From Planktothrix serta PCC 8927 (GTDB taxonomy: Bacteria > Cyanobacteriota > Cyanobacteriia > Cyanobacteriales > Microcoleaceae): a stretch of DNA of 64,000 bases. Within the stretch, counting starts at the first letter, position 1, and every line of letters begins with the position of its first letter. The stretch is taken from contig NZ_LR734870.1 in assembly GCF_900010725.2 (NCBI RefSeq), forward strand, positions 1-64,000. The letters run 5' to 3'. Under the pieces are notes generated by a model. The model was not told the DNA's origin and searched no databases. It saw nothing but the letters and a program-made list of their open reading frames with translations. Positions 9,081 to 19,120 of this stretch are shown here, piece after piece. The position numbers were made by a program, and so were the translations under genes.

Positions 9081-12000
9081 ATGATAACAACAGATTTGAT
9101 TAGCCAATTTGTAGAAAGTGGTAACTTAGTTTTTGATGTTGGAGCAAATATTGGTCAAAAAATAGATGCCTATTTGGAGAGGGGGGCTAAGGTTGTCTGT
9201 TTTGAACCTCAACCTTATTGTGTCGAAATTCTCAATCAAAAATATCAAGACCATCCTGATGTTATTATCCTTAACAAAGGTTTAGCAGAAAAACAGGGAG
9301 AAATGCAGTTATCTATCTGTGATAATTCCAATGTTTTATCAACGTTTGCTGAACACTGGAAAACAGGACGATTTTCCCATGTTAACTGGGACAATACAAT
9401 TTTAGTAGAAGTCGCAACCCTAGATGCAATGATCCAACAATGGGGCAAACCTCATTTCTGTAAAATTGATGTTGAGGGATTTGAGTATCCGGTTTTGCAA
9501 GGTTTATCTCAACCCATTGCTTATTTGTGTTTTGAATTTACGGCTGAATTTTTGGATGAAGCCAAACGCTGTGTAGATCATTTAGAGCAATTGGGATATA
9601 AACAGTTTAACTTCGCTACAGGGGAAGAACAAAAATTAACTCTGACAGAGTGGGTAAGTGCTGAAGGGTTATTGACAGCAATTTTAGAATGTAATAATTC
9701 TCTATTATGGGGTGATATTTATGCAAAATATGATCAGCAACCTCCAATAGGACATCAAGCTCCGGTCACAAGCGCAAACCCAGAAATGGTAGCCAGTGGT
9801 GAAATTGAAATTATTCATCGGTATATATCCGATCACCAAGTTATTTTTGATGTCGGTGCTTATATTGGGGACTGGACGAAAGAAGTTGTCAAAACAGCCT
9901 CGAATTTAGAAATTCATTTATTTGAACCCAATCCGATTGCGTATCATAAACTGCTGCAAAATCTGCATCAATTTTCATCTCCTGATACTCAATTAGTCCC
10001 CCAAAATATGGGGGTAGGTTGTCAAGAAGGAGTCCAAACATTTTATCGTTATGGTTCTTTACCCGTTTTAAGCACCTTATACCGCCGAGTCGCCGTTGAA
10101 CAAGAGGGACTTCAAACACCGGAAGCATTTACAATTTTAACTACTACCCTTGATCAATATTGCCAACGCCAAGCGATTGAACGAATCAATTACCTAAAAA
10201 TTGATGTTGAGGGGGGAGAATTAGATGTTTTATTGGGTGCTGAAGTATTACTCAAAGCAAATAGAATTGATTATATTCAATTTGAATATGGGGGAACTTA
10301 TATTGATGCGAATATTACCCTCAAACAAGTTTTTGAATATTTACAACAGTTTCGATATTCAATCTTTAAGATTAAACCCAACCAATTAGAATATATCCCT
10401 GAGTTTAATTCTGAGCATGAAACCTTTGCATTTAGCAACTTTTTAGCAGTGAATGAACGATTTCACTGTCCTGCTTATCAAGGACAGAATGGAATGTTAG
10501 ATTTACAAAAACTTTGTCAGAAACATAATATTGTCCCTCGTGGCGTTATTCATATTGGAGCGCATGAAGGGTCAGAATTGCAATCCTATCAAGCGATGGG
10601 AGTCCCAAAAGTTTTATTCATTGAAGCTAACCCAACTGTATTCGAGCGTTTACAGCAAAAAGTTGCTGAATTTGAGAATGTACAAGCGGTGAATTATGCC
10701 ATTACTAATGAAAACGGGAGAATTAATTTACGAGTTACTTCCTTTGACCAAAGTAGTTCGATTTTACCCTTAAAACATCATCAAGATATTTATCCACAGA
10801 TAGTAGAAACTCATCAAGTTAATGTAGAATCTCGAACTTTGGATACATTACTATCTGAATTAGGACTCAACCCTGTTGACTTCAATCTGCTTAATATTGA
10901 TATTCAAGGAGCGGAATTGTTGGCTTTGCAAGGTGCAAAAAATTGGTTGCGATATGTAGATGTAATTAATACAGAAGTCAATTACAAAGAACTCTATGAA
11001 GGCTGTGCATTAATTGATGATTTAGATGAATTTTTAGATCAATATGGCTTTGAACGAATTGCAACCATCACACCTCATCATCCTGACTGGGGAGATGCTC
11101 TCTATATCAAAAAACCTGTGATCACAGCATCCCTATTAGGAGAAGCTAGTTTTGGGCGTTTAGGAAATCAAATCTTTCAATATGCTTTCTTAAAACTATA
11201 CGCTCTTGAGCATAATTTACGAGTAGAAACGCCCGCATGGATTGGTCAATATTTATTTGGTCACAATGATCCTTTAATGTTGAATCCTTTACCTCAAATT
11301 CAAGAACAGCAACAACCTTACAAACTTTCAGAATCAACAATTTTGAATGCAAAAAATCCATTTAAAAATGTGGATTTTCAGGGATATTTTCAATTCCATA
11401 CCCAATACCATGCTCGACACAAAGAGTATTTTTGTTCTTTGTTTAAACCTGTACCCGCTCTTGAAAGTTTACTTCAAGAAGCCGTTCATTGCTTGCGTTT
11501 GAAAGGAAAAACTGTGGTGGGAATTCATTTACGGCGTGGAGATTATCAGGTTGTCAGTAGTGTCGTCCCTTATTTAACCGTTGTTCCCACTCAATGGTAT
11601 CAGGACTGGCTTAAAGGCTTTTGGGAAACTTTAGATGAACCTGTGCTATTTATTGCCAGTGATGAAGTAGAAATGGTGATTGATGATTTCTCGGACTATA
11701 ACCCGATTACCATCCATGATTTAGGAATTGATTTACCTCAAGCTCCTTTCTATCCAGATTTTTATATTTTGAGTCAATGTGATGTTTTAGCAATTTCAAA
11801 CAGTACCTTTTCATTTGCAGCAGCCATGCTAAATGAACGCTGTAAGTTTTTCTTCCGTCCTCACTTGCACCAGAAAAAAATGATTCCTTTTGATCCCTGG
11901 AATAGCGAACCTTTATTACGTGAGCATCCTGATCATACAGAAAATCATCCGTCTCACCCCTTACTCCAAGTCAACTCAGTTGAGTCAGAGAATTCGGAAT

Positions 12001-14396
12001 TACTCTGGGGACATCATATTGATGCTCCTGCTGTTGGCAAATTAGTGGTTAGCCAAGTTTTAATTGGTGGTTGGGTGATTGGAAAACAGTCACAAGCAGT
12101 GGTTGTTGAATTGATTCACCAGGGTCAGGTGATTCGTCAAATTCCTGTGGGTGACATTCGTACAGATGTTGCTCAATCTTACCCAGATGCTTCTTTTTCA
12201 CTCGAAAGTGGTTATGCAGCTTTAATTAAAGTTCCTGAAACACAATCTAGTTCAGAAATTCAGATTCAAGTTGTTTTAGCTGATCAAACCTGTGTGAAAT
12301 TAGGTGTTATTCACTTTCAACCTACAGAACAAAAATGGTCTGTAGTTTCAGTTGCTAACCGCAAACCCCGAAAACAATGTGAACTTAGTATTTGCGCGAT
12401 CATGAAAAATGAAGCTCCCTATCTGATGGAATGGTTGGAGTTTCATAAACTGGTTGGGGTGGAACGATTTTATCTCTACAACAATAACAGCACTGATGAA
12501 ACCCTAGATATCATAGAACCCTATATTAAATCTGGCCAAGTAATTTTACACAATTGGCCGTTTAGCCCTGGACAACAAACATTAGCTTATGAACATTGTT
12601 TAGAAACCTATTGCTTTGAATCCCAATGGATTGCATTCATTGATCTAGATGAATTTTTATATCCCACTGAACATCGGAATTTAAGAGATGTCTTAAAAGA
12701 GTTAAGTGAAGTGCCCGCAGTGGGAGTGAATATGCTTTATTTTGGCACATCAGGTCATCTGACCCGGCCCGATGGGTTACAAATTGAAAACTTTACAATG
12801 CGAGGAACTGATGATTTTAAAGATAATAAACTGATTAAAAGCATTGTTCATCCTGATCTGGTGCTTCCTCCTACTTGTCCTCATTTTTTCCCTCCCATCA
12901 ATCCACAAACCTATGGTGTAACGGAAAACCAACAACCGCTTTTAAGTTCTATGACGGCTGAGGTTTCTGTGCAGAAGCTACGGATTAACCACTATTGCAC
13001 TCGTTCTCAGGCAGACATGATCCAAAAAGCAATGCGAGGAGATGCCTTTTTCCCCTGGCAAAAAAGTTTGGAAGGTTTAGAAGATTTGAATCGAAATGAT
13101 ATTCAAGATTTAACAATTCAGCGTTTTGTTGCTCCCTTAAAGCAAGCATTACAATCTAAGATGAGTCAGTTACCAACTGCTCAAATTCTAACTGAAAAAT
13201 GGGGTTTACAGTCTCAAGTTAGTCAGCTTAAAATTGAGCTAGAGCAATCACAAATCAGGTTATATAAATCCCTCTGGAAAAAAGCGAGTTTATATCATCC
13301 TTATTTTCCCCAGCAGTCCAAAATGAAATGGTTTTTTGCCATTAATGATGAAAGCCCATATTTTGCTGCTTATGCTCAAATGTTGAAAGTGGCTGTTTAC
13401 ACAGCACGACAATATACTTCCCTTGAACCTTTCTGTATTTATGATGGTCAAGAGAATGAAGTAACAGAGTGGATGCGGAATCAAGGTGTCACTATTATTC
13501 ATCACCGAATTCCTCATTATGAAAAATTGAAGTCTGACTTTTCTTGGTCTTTAAATGTTGCATCGGGTGCTTTTCTAAGAATTGAAATTCCGACAATTAT
13601 GGAACAGTATCAGATGGATGATGAGTATGTTCTTTATACGGATTGTGATGTGATGTTTTTAAATGATGTTGTTGACTATTTACAAGGAATAACTTGCCAA
13701 TATATTGCGGCTACTCCAGAACATGATCCCAATGATTGGAGTTATTTGAACAGTGGGGTGTTATATATGAATATCAAAAACCTGCAAAAAATTAACCAGG
13801 AATTTAACACCTTTATTGATGGAAATTTAGATAAAATTATGCAGTTGGCTTATGATCAAGGTGCATATAACCTATTTTTTACGGGTAAATGGGATCGGTT
13901 AGATGTGGGAATGAACTGGAAATCCTATTGGTCACTTAATTGTGATGCAAAAATGATTCATTTTCATGGGCCAAAACCTAATCAAGAAGTTCCTCATCAC
14001 TTAGGACACTTTGCGACTCAAACCTACTGGGAAAATACAGAAATTTGGAAAGATAAGTATCAAGAATTAGAAGACAACCATGCTGAATTAAAAACCCAAC
14101 AGGAATTAGCAAAAACCCAATCTGAATTACATAACATCAAAGAAGAATTAGAGCGATCGCAATCTCAATTCGATGAAGTTTTAGCAGAGTTAGAAGAAGC
14201 TCATCTGCAACTGCACCAAAACTCAACAACTAAACCTGGAGAATCTGTTGCGACTGAATTACACCAACAAAAAGAGTTAGAAGCTGTTCAAAAAGAGCTT
14301 GCTAAAACTCAGTCAGAACTTCATACCACTCAAGATAAATTAAAAAGCCTAACAGTTCTTTTAACACCTGTATTAGAGACAATTAATCAACTGTAA
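9081..14396 (+). CDS. Giant multienzyme: 3x FkbM methyltransferase, GT11, GT92-like, GT8-like
   Basis: One 1771-residue frame with an ATG preceded by CAGGAG. Approximate order: 10-205 FkbM methyltransferase (LVFDVGANIGQ, KIDVEGFEYPVLQG); 235-450 FkbM (VIFDVGAYIGD, KIDVEGGELDVLLG); 470-680 FkbM (GVIHIGAHEGSE, NIDIQGAELLALQG); 690-940 alpha-1,2-fucosyltransferase-like GT11 (RLGNQIFQYAF, GIHLRRGDY, ISNSTFSFAAAML); 975-1090 a beta-rich accessory domain (GWVIGKQ..., then DV...YP); 1098-1366 GT92/GT2-like (LSICAIMKNEAPYLMEWLEF, IAFIDLDEFLYP); 1414-1640 GT8-like (YVLYTDCDVMFLND, LNSGVLYMNI); 1654-1771 coiled coil. All catalytic signatures look intact. It would assemble and O-methylate a fucose-containing glycan in the cytoplasm; the true substrate is unknown. 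There is no membrane segment. Confidence 0.8.
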   Translation: MITTDLISQFVESGNLVFDVGANIGQKIDAYLERGAKVVCFEPQPYCVEILNQKYQDHPDVIILNKGLAEKQGEMQLSICDNSNVLSTFAEHWKTGRFSHVNWDNTILVEVATLDAMIQQWGKPHFCKIDVEGFEYPVLQGLSQPIAYLCFEFTAEFLDEAKRCVDHLEQLGYKQFNFATGEEQKLTLTEWVSAEGLLTAILECNNSLLWGDIYAKYDQQPPIGHQAPVTSANPEMVASGEIEIIHRYISDHQVIFDVGAYIGDWTKEVVKTASNLEIHLFEPNPIAYHKLLQNLHQFSSPDTQLVPQNMGVGCQEGVQTFYRYGSLPVLSTLYRRVAVEQEGLQTPEAFTILTTTLDQYCQRQAIERINYLKIDVEGGELDVLLGAEVLLKANRIDYIQFEYGGTYIDANITLKQVFEYLQQFRYSIFKIKPNQLEYIPEFNSEHETFAFSNFLAVNERFHCPAYQGQNGMLDLQKLCQKHNIVPRGVIHIGAHEGSELQSYQAMGVPKVLFIEANPTVFERLQQKVAEFENVQAVNYAITNENGRINLRVTSFDQSSSILPLKHHQDIYPQIVETHQVNVESRTLDTLLSELGLNPVDFNLLNIDIQGAELLALQGAKNWLRYVDVINTEVNYKELYEGCALIDDLDEFLDQYGFERIATITPHHPDWGDALYIKKPVITASLLGEASFGRLGNQIFQYAFLKLYALEHNLRVETPAWIGQYLFGHNDPLMLNPLPQIQEQQQPYKLSESTILNAKNPFKNVDFQGYFQFHTQYHARHKEYFCSLFKPVPALESLLQEAVHCLRLKGKTVVGIHLRRGDYQVVSSVVPYLTVVPTQWYQDWLKGFWETLDEPVLFIASDEVEMVIDDFSDYNPITIHDLGIDLPQAPFYPDFYILSQCDVLAISNSTFSFAAAMLNERCKFFFRPHLHQKKMIPFDPWNSEPLLREHPDHTENHPSHPLLQVNSVESENSELLWGHHIDAPAVGKLVVSQVLIGGWVIGKQSQAVVVELIHQGQVIRQIPVGDIRTDVAQSYPDASFSLESGYAALIKVPETQSSSEIQIQVVLADQTCVKLGVIHFQPTEQKWSVVSVANRKPRKQCELSICAIMKNEAPYLMEWLEFHKLVGVERFYLYNNNSTDETLDIIEPYIKSGQVILHNWPFSPGQQTLAYEHCLETYCFESQWIAFIDLDEFLYPTEHRNLRDVLKELSEVPAVGVNMLYFGTSGHLTRPDGLQIENFTMRGTDDFKDNKLIKSIVHPDLVLPPTCPHFFPPINPQTYGVTENQQPLLSSMTAEVSVQKLRINHYCTRSQADMIQKAMRGDAFFPWQKSLEGLEDLNRNDIQDLTIQRFVAPLKQALQSKMSQLPTAQILTEKWGLQSQVSQLKIELEQSQIRLYKSLWKKASLYHPYFPQQSKMKWFFAINDESPYFAAYAQMLKVAVYTARQYTSLEPFCIYDGQENEVTEWMRNQGVTIIHHRIPHYEKLKSDFSWSLNVASGAFLRIEIPTIMEQYQMDDEYVLYTDCDVMFLNDVVDYLQGITCQYIAATPEHDPNDWSYLNSGVLYMNIKNLQKINQEFNTFIDGNLDKIMQLAYDQGAYNLFFTGKWDRLDVGMNWKSYWSLNCDAKMIHFHGPKPNQEVPHHLGHFATQTYWENTEIWKDKYQELEDNHAELKTQQELAKTQSELHNIKEELERSQSQFDEVLAELEEAHLQLHQNSTTKPGESVATELHQQKELEAVQKELAKTQSELHTTQDKLKSLTVLLTPVLETINQL

Positions 14397-14481
14397 AACT
14401 TTTATAAATAGAAAAATATTTGCACTTTTTAACCGAATTGCAAGTATTTTTCGTATTAACAATATCTACAGAATGTGGTGA

Positions 14482-15453
14482 TTATTGTGGCTTAGGATAA
14501 TAACTTTCAGACTCTAACACATCATCTAAGGTCACATCCCATCTGAATTTATCATAATTTACTTCCCCAACTTTTTTAGCTAAAATAGCAACTCCTCCAA
14601 AACCCGGTTGTGTTGCCAGTAATTCTTGGGGTGAATTAACCTGATCCAAATGAAGGCGCAAAGGCGCAAAAAGACCGGATTTAATAATCTCAAATCCTAA
14701 AGCTGGAGAAAATAGTACCCTTAAACCTTCATCAGAAAAACGCCAAAAGTCCCAAGGTTTTTCATGGCTAGGCCAAGCAAAATGACTACTATGGTAAATA
14801 ATACCACCGACTTCAATAATTTTACTAATTTCTCTAGCAACGATCCAAGGCATTGCTAAATGTTCAAAGACAGAGATAGAAAAAATTGCATCAAATTTTT
14901 GATTCCCAAAGTATTGAGAAAGTTTATGAGCATCTCCAACAACATCCGTATTAGAGTCTGGATAATAGTCAAACCCAGTATAAGATTTAGAATCAGGAAA
15001 TAAAGGTCGCTTGCTGGCACTTCCAGGAGAAACAATGCGGGAACCAATTTCTAAAACATTAAGATGATTTTGGTTAACTAAATTAATAAAATCATTAAAT
15101 AAACTACCAGCATCAATATAGTCTATAGGAGGCAGAGGCAACGACCCGTCAAAAACAAGTGTTTTTTGATAAGTTTCACCTTGACTGTGAGTATTAAACG
15201 TGACTTGATGTTGGCTTAAACGAGGGAGATGAACTACAAAACCACAATTCCGAGTTTGATACTGGGGATAAATAGCAGTTACATCAGGACGAGGATACCA
15301 TGCAGTAATCGGGACTCTATTCCCACCTACAGAAATTTCTACTTTTTCTAATGCTCCTTTTTTAGAAATTAGCCAGCCTCTAATAGTAATAGAGTAATCA
15401 TTTGACCAAGACTCATCTATTGCTACAATTATCTTGTCGTCTTCTGCAATCAT
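14482..15453 (-). CDS. Class I SAM methyltransferase with N-terminal accessory domain
   Basis: A 323-residue protein. Residues about 1-105 match the accessory domain also present in the 1771-residue and 654-residue proteins (ITIRGWLISKK, then PRPDVTAIYP and a GF pair). Residues about 130-290 are a type 11-like methyltransferase: motif I NVLEIGSRIVSPGS, a D after the second strand (YTGFDYYPDS), VVGDAHKL, and FDAIFSISVFEHLAMPW. It probably methylates a sugar or a glycan end. It is transcribed toward the 1771-residue gene and follows the TPR-GT2-GT2 gene 98 nt away on the same strand. Confidence 0.75.
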   Translation of the reverse strand: MIAEDDKIIVAIDESWSNDYSITIRGWLISKKGALEKVEISVGGNRVPITAWYPRPDVTAIYPQYQTRNCGFVVHLPRLSQHQVTFNTHSQGETYQKTLVFDGSLPLPPIDYIDAGSLFNDFINLVNQNHLNVLEIGSRIVSPGSASKRPLFPDSKSYTGFDYYPDSNTDVVGDAHKLSQYFGNQKFDAIFSISVFEHLAMPWIVAREISKIIEVGGIIYHSSHFAWPSHEKPWDFWRFSDEGLRVLFSPALGFEIIKSGLFAPLRLHLDQVNSPQELLATQPGFGGVAILAKKVGEVNYDKFRWDVTLDDVLESESYYPKPQ

Positions 15454-15551
15454 AAGTGGATTTCCTGGATATTCAAAAAATTTTCAGGTGAGAATCATAA
15501 CTGTTACTATCTATTACTAGACAAAAATTCCGCTAGTGAATAATAACATAA

Positions 15552-18500
15552 CTAATTATCCTGCACTTTAATACTAAAGTTCTGACAAACTCTTGTCAAG
15601 TGAGGACTATAACAAGGATCATTATCAATATACTTTTGCCAACGTCCTTCAATAATATTTGATTCTCGCTTTAGACGTTCTTTCTTTTCGGGTGTATCTT
15701 CATAACCTCGACTTTTTGATTCATGGTGATAAAGGGTAACGTGAGGTAAATACAAGTTACGATAGCCTTGATCTAACATTTTTAAACACAAGTCTACATC
15801 ATTATAAGCGACCGTCAACTGTTCATCAAAACCCCCTATTTGTTCAAATACTTCTCGCCGACACATCAAACAAGCTCCGGTAACCGCAGAAACATTATTA
15901 AACCCAATAACATTGCCAAAATATCCGGGGATATCAGAAGACATGGCATAATATCCATGCCCGGCAACGCCCCCTAATCCCATGACAACGCCAGCGTGTT
16001 GAATCGTATTATCTGGGAATAATAATAACACTCCTACCGCACCAATTTGAGGACGTTGAACTTGTTCTACCATCGCATTCATCCAGTCAGGATTAATTAC
16101 TTCGGTATCGTTATTTAAGAATAGCAGATAATCTCCCGTTGCTTGACTGACTCCATAATTATTAATTGTGGAGAAGTTGAAGGGAATATCTAATCGATAA
16201 CATTTAAACCGTGAGGGTTCCTGAGAACTCCACTTAGAAAATACTTTAAAGGTATAGTCTTGAACGCTACCATTATCAATGATAATGACTTCATAGTTGG
16301 GGTAGGTTGTTAGAGTAAAAATAGACTCTAAACATCGGTCTAAAACTTCCCCTAAATCTCTTGTTGGAATAATGATGCTAACCTTCTTATAATCGGTAAT
16401 TTCATACCGGACTAAATGATGTCCTAAAAATCCCGGAACTCCTGTTACTATTCCACACTCTCCCCGTCTATTTAACGCATCCTGAATAGCTTTTTCTGAG
16501 GCTATATAAGCATAGGGTTTTGCTTCACTTCCCCCTGCTGTTGAACCCGAGTGCATTCGCCAGTGATATAAAACTTTGGAAATATGAGCAATTTTTTGGG
16601 TTTTTTCGGTAAATCTCAAGACTAAATCATAATCTTGAGCGCCTTCATATCCGATTCTGAAACCTCCAATTTCTTCTATAATAGAACGTCGGTAAGTTCC
16701 TAAATGGCAGGTATACATCCGAGACAAAAAGGATTCAGGGCACCATTCTGGTTTAAAGTAAGGATTAACTAAGTTACCATTGGGACTAATTTTATCTTCA
16801 TCGGAATAAATCATATCTAAATCAGGATTTCGATTTAATAATAAAGCAACTTCATATAACCCATCGGGAGTAATTAAATCATCATGATCCAGCAACGTAA
16901 TAAATTCTCCTGTTGCCAATTCTAAAGCGGAGTTAGAGGATTCAGAAATATGACCATTTTTAGTTCTATAAATGACTTTTATTCGGGAATCTTTGGCTTT
17001 ATATTCTTCTAAAATTTTCTTAACGTGGGGAGAGGGAGAAGCATCATCAGCAATACAAAATTCCCAGTAGGGATAAATTTGATTAATCACAGATTCTATG
17101 GCGTCTCGGAGAAATTCTTCTGGGGTATTATAAACAGGCATAATCACGCTGAATACGGGTTTATAGCTGAATAATTCCATTGTTTCTGCCATTTTGATTA
17201 AATCTGCTGCTCTAGGAAAGTTCTTGTCTCTCCAGAGTTTATACATATAATCTTCAACTAGAATTTGATCTAAAAGTGCTTTTTTTAAACCATTGAAATC
17301 AATTCCTAATGCGGGATCAAGTTCGGATGCACGTCGATAATGATGTAGAGAATCTTCTATTTTACCTTGTTTAGCTAAAGCGGTTGCTAAGTTACAGTGT
17401 GACCAACCAAAATGAGGGTTGATTTCTAAGCATTTGCGGTAAGTTGCGATCGCTTCTTCTGCATTACCTTGTTTTTCTAAAGTATCAGCTAAATTATGAT
17501 AAGACCAGTAAAAACTAGGATTTAATTCAATAGCTTTTTTATAAGATAAAACCGCTTGTTCAAATTTCTTTTGGCGTTGTCGAATATCCCCTAAATTGTG
17601 ATAGGAACCAAAAAAGTCAGGGTTTAATTCAATCGCTTTTTGGTAGCTTTTTGCTGCTGCTTCCATTTCACCTATTTTTTCTAAAGGTTCTCCTAAGTGA
17701 TGGTAAATATCCGATGAATTTGGGTTAATTTCTAAAGCTTTATTGTAAATAGCGATCGCATCTTCAAACTCACTCATCCTGACAAATGCTTCTCCCAACT
17801 TTAGCAATAGTTCAAAGTCTTGGGGTTCAGCATCTTTGACTTTTTTATAATAAATCAGAGCTTGTTCACGCTGATTTTTACTCCATAATAAATTAGCGTA
17901 TTCCCAACATAAATCTAAGTTATCCGGCTGAGATTTTAACAAGGTTTGATAGGCTTCTATATCCCCACTATTAGATTCAATAGACTTTTTATAATATTGA
18001 TTTGCTTTTTCCAAATCTGCGGGGGTTCCTCGGTCTTTTAAAGCATCTGCTAATCGAGAGTAAATATCTGTTAAATTAGGATTTAATTCTAAAGCTTTTG
18101 AATAGGAAACGATCGCAGCATCCCATCGTTCTAATTTGGCTAAAACTTCAGCAAAACTCTGATGACAATCTGCTGATTCAGGATTTAATACAATAGCTTG
18201 AGAATAAGCAGAAACGGCATCTTCCCATTGATTGAGTTGAGCAAAAACATTCCCTAAACCGTGATAAAATATCGCTGTATTGGGTTTAATTTGAATCGCT
18301 TGGGAATAAGCGTCAATAGCTTGATTCCACTGTTTAAAATAAACATAAATATCTCCTAGCACATGATATATTTCTGGCGACTTAGGGTTAAATTCCTGGG
18401 CTTCTAATAATATATTTAGAGCTTCATTAAACAAACCTTTCTGAACTAATACTTTGCCTAATATTTGATAAGCATCTCCTAAATTGGGATTGAGATCAAT

Positions 18501-19019
18501 CGCTTTTCGACAATAATCTATTGCTTCATCCAGTTGACCCCGTTGAGCTAAGGCTTCTCCTAAATATTGATAAGCGATCGCATCTTCTGAGTTAAGTTCC
18601 AGAGCTTTTTGATAGTAACTAATTGCTTGATCTAATTCTCCTTTTTTAAATAGAGCTTTCCCTAAACTATTATAAAATTCCGTAGCATTGGGATTAATAT
18701 CTATCGCCTTTTTAAACACCTTAATTGCATCGGGTAAATTCCCCAATTTTAATAAAACTTCTGCTAATTGGTATTGTGACCAAGCTGAATCAGAATTTAA
18801 TTCAATAGCACGCTGAAACGCTTGTATTGCTTCTAATAGTTGATTATTTTCAGCTAACGCTTCCCCTAAATTATGGTAAATCCAATGAAACTTAGGGTTT
18901 AATTGTGCAGCCTGACGATAAGCCATAATCGCAGCTTGTAACTGACCTGATTGTTTCAGTTGATTCGCTTCTTCTAGTAAATTTGTAGCGGTTTTCAATG
19001 TGTTAGATTTAGATAGCAT
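15552..19019 (-). CDS. TPR array fused to two GT2 glycosyltransferase domains
   Basis: An 1155-residue protein. Residues about 9-590 hold about sixteen TPRs. Residues about 620-800 are a first GT2 domain (VFSVIMPVYNTPEEF, FCIADDASPSP, ITLLDHDDLITPDG, MIYSDEDK). Residues about 875-1110 are a second (KVSIIIPTRDLGE, VIIIDNGS, LLFLNNDTEVINPDW, GGFDEQLTVAYNDVDLCLKM), of the rhamnosyltransferase-like type. Both DXD-type motifs are present (DHDD, NNDTE). It is cytosolic, with no transmembrane helix. It shows in one uninterrupted frame the architecture that the next two genes upstream would have if joined. It probably extends an O-antigen-like or glycoprotein glycan. Confidence 0.85.
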   Translation of the reverse strand: MLSKSNTLKTATNLLEEANQLKQSGQLQAAIMAYRQAAQLNPKFHWIYHNLGEALAENNQLLEAIQAFQRAIELNSDSAWSQYQLAEVLLKLGNLPDAIKVFKKAIDINPNATEFYNSLGKALFKKGELDQAISYYQKALELNSEDAIAYQYLGEALAQRGQLDEAIDYCRKAIDLNPNLGDAYQILGKVLVQKGLFNEALNILLEAQEFNPKSPEIYHVLGDIYVYFKQWNQAIDAYSQAIQIKPNTAIFYHGLGNVFAQLNQWEDAVSAYSQAIVLNPESADCHQSFAEVLAKLERWDAAIVSYSKALELNPNLTDIYSRLADALKDRGTPADLEKANQYYKKSIESNSGDIEAYQTLLKSQPDNLDLCWEYANLLWSKNQREQALIYYKKVKDAEPQDFELLLKLGEAFVRMSEFEDAIAIYNKALEINPNSSDIYHHLGEPLEKIGEMEAAAKSYQKAIELNPDFFGSYHNLGDIRQRQKKFEQAVLSYKKAIELNPSFYWSYHNLADTLEKQGNAEEAIATYRKCLEINPHFGWSHCNLATALAKQGKIEDSLHHYRRASELDPALGIDFNGLKKALLDQILVEDYMYKLWRDKNFPRAADLIKMAETMELFSYKPVFSVIMPVYNTPEEFLRDAIESVINQIYPYWEFCIADDASPSPHVKKILEEYKAKDSRIKVIYRTKNGHISESSNSALELATGEFITLLDHDDLITPDGLYEVALLLNRNPDLDMIYSDEDKISPNGNLVNPYFKPEWCPESFLSRMYTCHLGTYRRSIIEEIGGFRIGYEGAQDYDLVLRFTEKTQKIAHISKVLYHWRMHSGSTAGGSEAKPYAYIASEKAIQDALNRRGECGIVTGVPGFLGHHLVRYEITDYKKVSIIIPTRDLGEVLDRCLESIFTLTTYPNYEVIIIDNGSVQDYTFKVFSKWSSQEPSRFKCYRLDIPFNFSTINNYGVSQATGDYLLFLNNDTEVINPDWMNAMVEQVQRPQIGAVGVLLLFPDNTIQHAGVVMGLGGVAGHGYYAMSSDIPGYFGNVIGFNNVSAVTGACLMCRREVFEQIGGFDEQLTVAYNDVDLCLKMLDQGYRNLYLPHVTLYHHESKSRGYEDTPEKKERLKRESNIIEGRWQKYIDNDPCYSPHLTRVCQNFSIKVQDN

Positions 19020-19088
19020 TGTTGATATTTCCTGAATATTCCTAATGTGAATTAACTAATTTATTAGATGATCTGTTAAACCTGTTTT

Positions 19089-19118
19089 GGTGCGTGCGCT
19101 TTCGCTTACGCACCCTAC
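19089..19118. repeat. GGTGCGT...ACGCACC hairpin repeat
   Basis: A short inverted repeat between two genes of the same strand. A close copy (GGTGCGTGCG...GCTTACGCACCCTAC) lies at 54996-55026 between the convergent adenylate-forming enzyme and menD genes. It is a REP-like dispersed element that may fold as a terminator. Confidence 0.75.
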
Positions 19119-19120
19119 AT

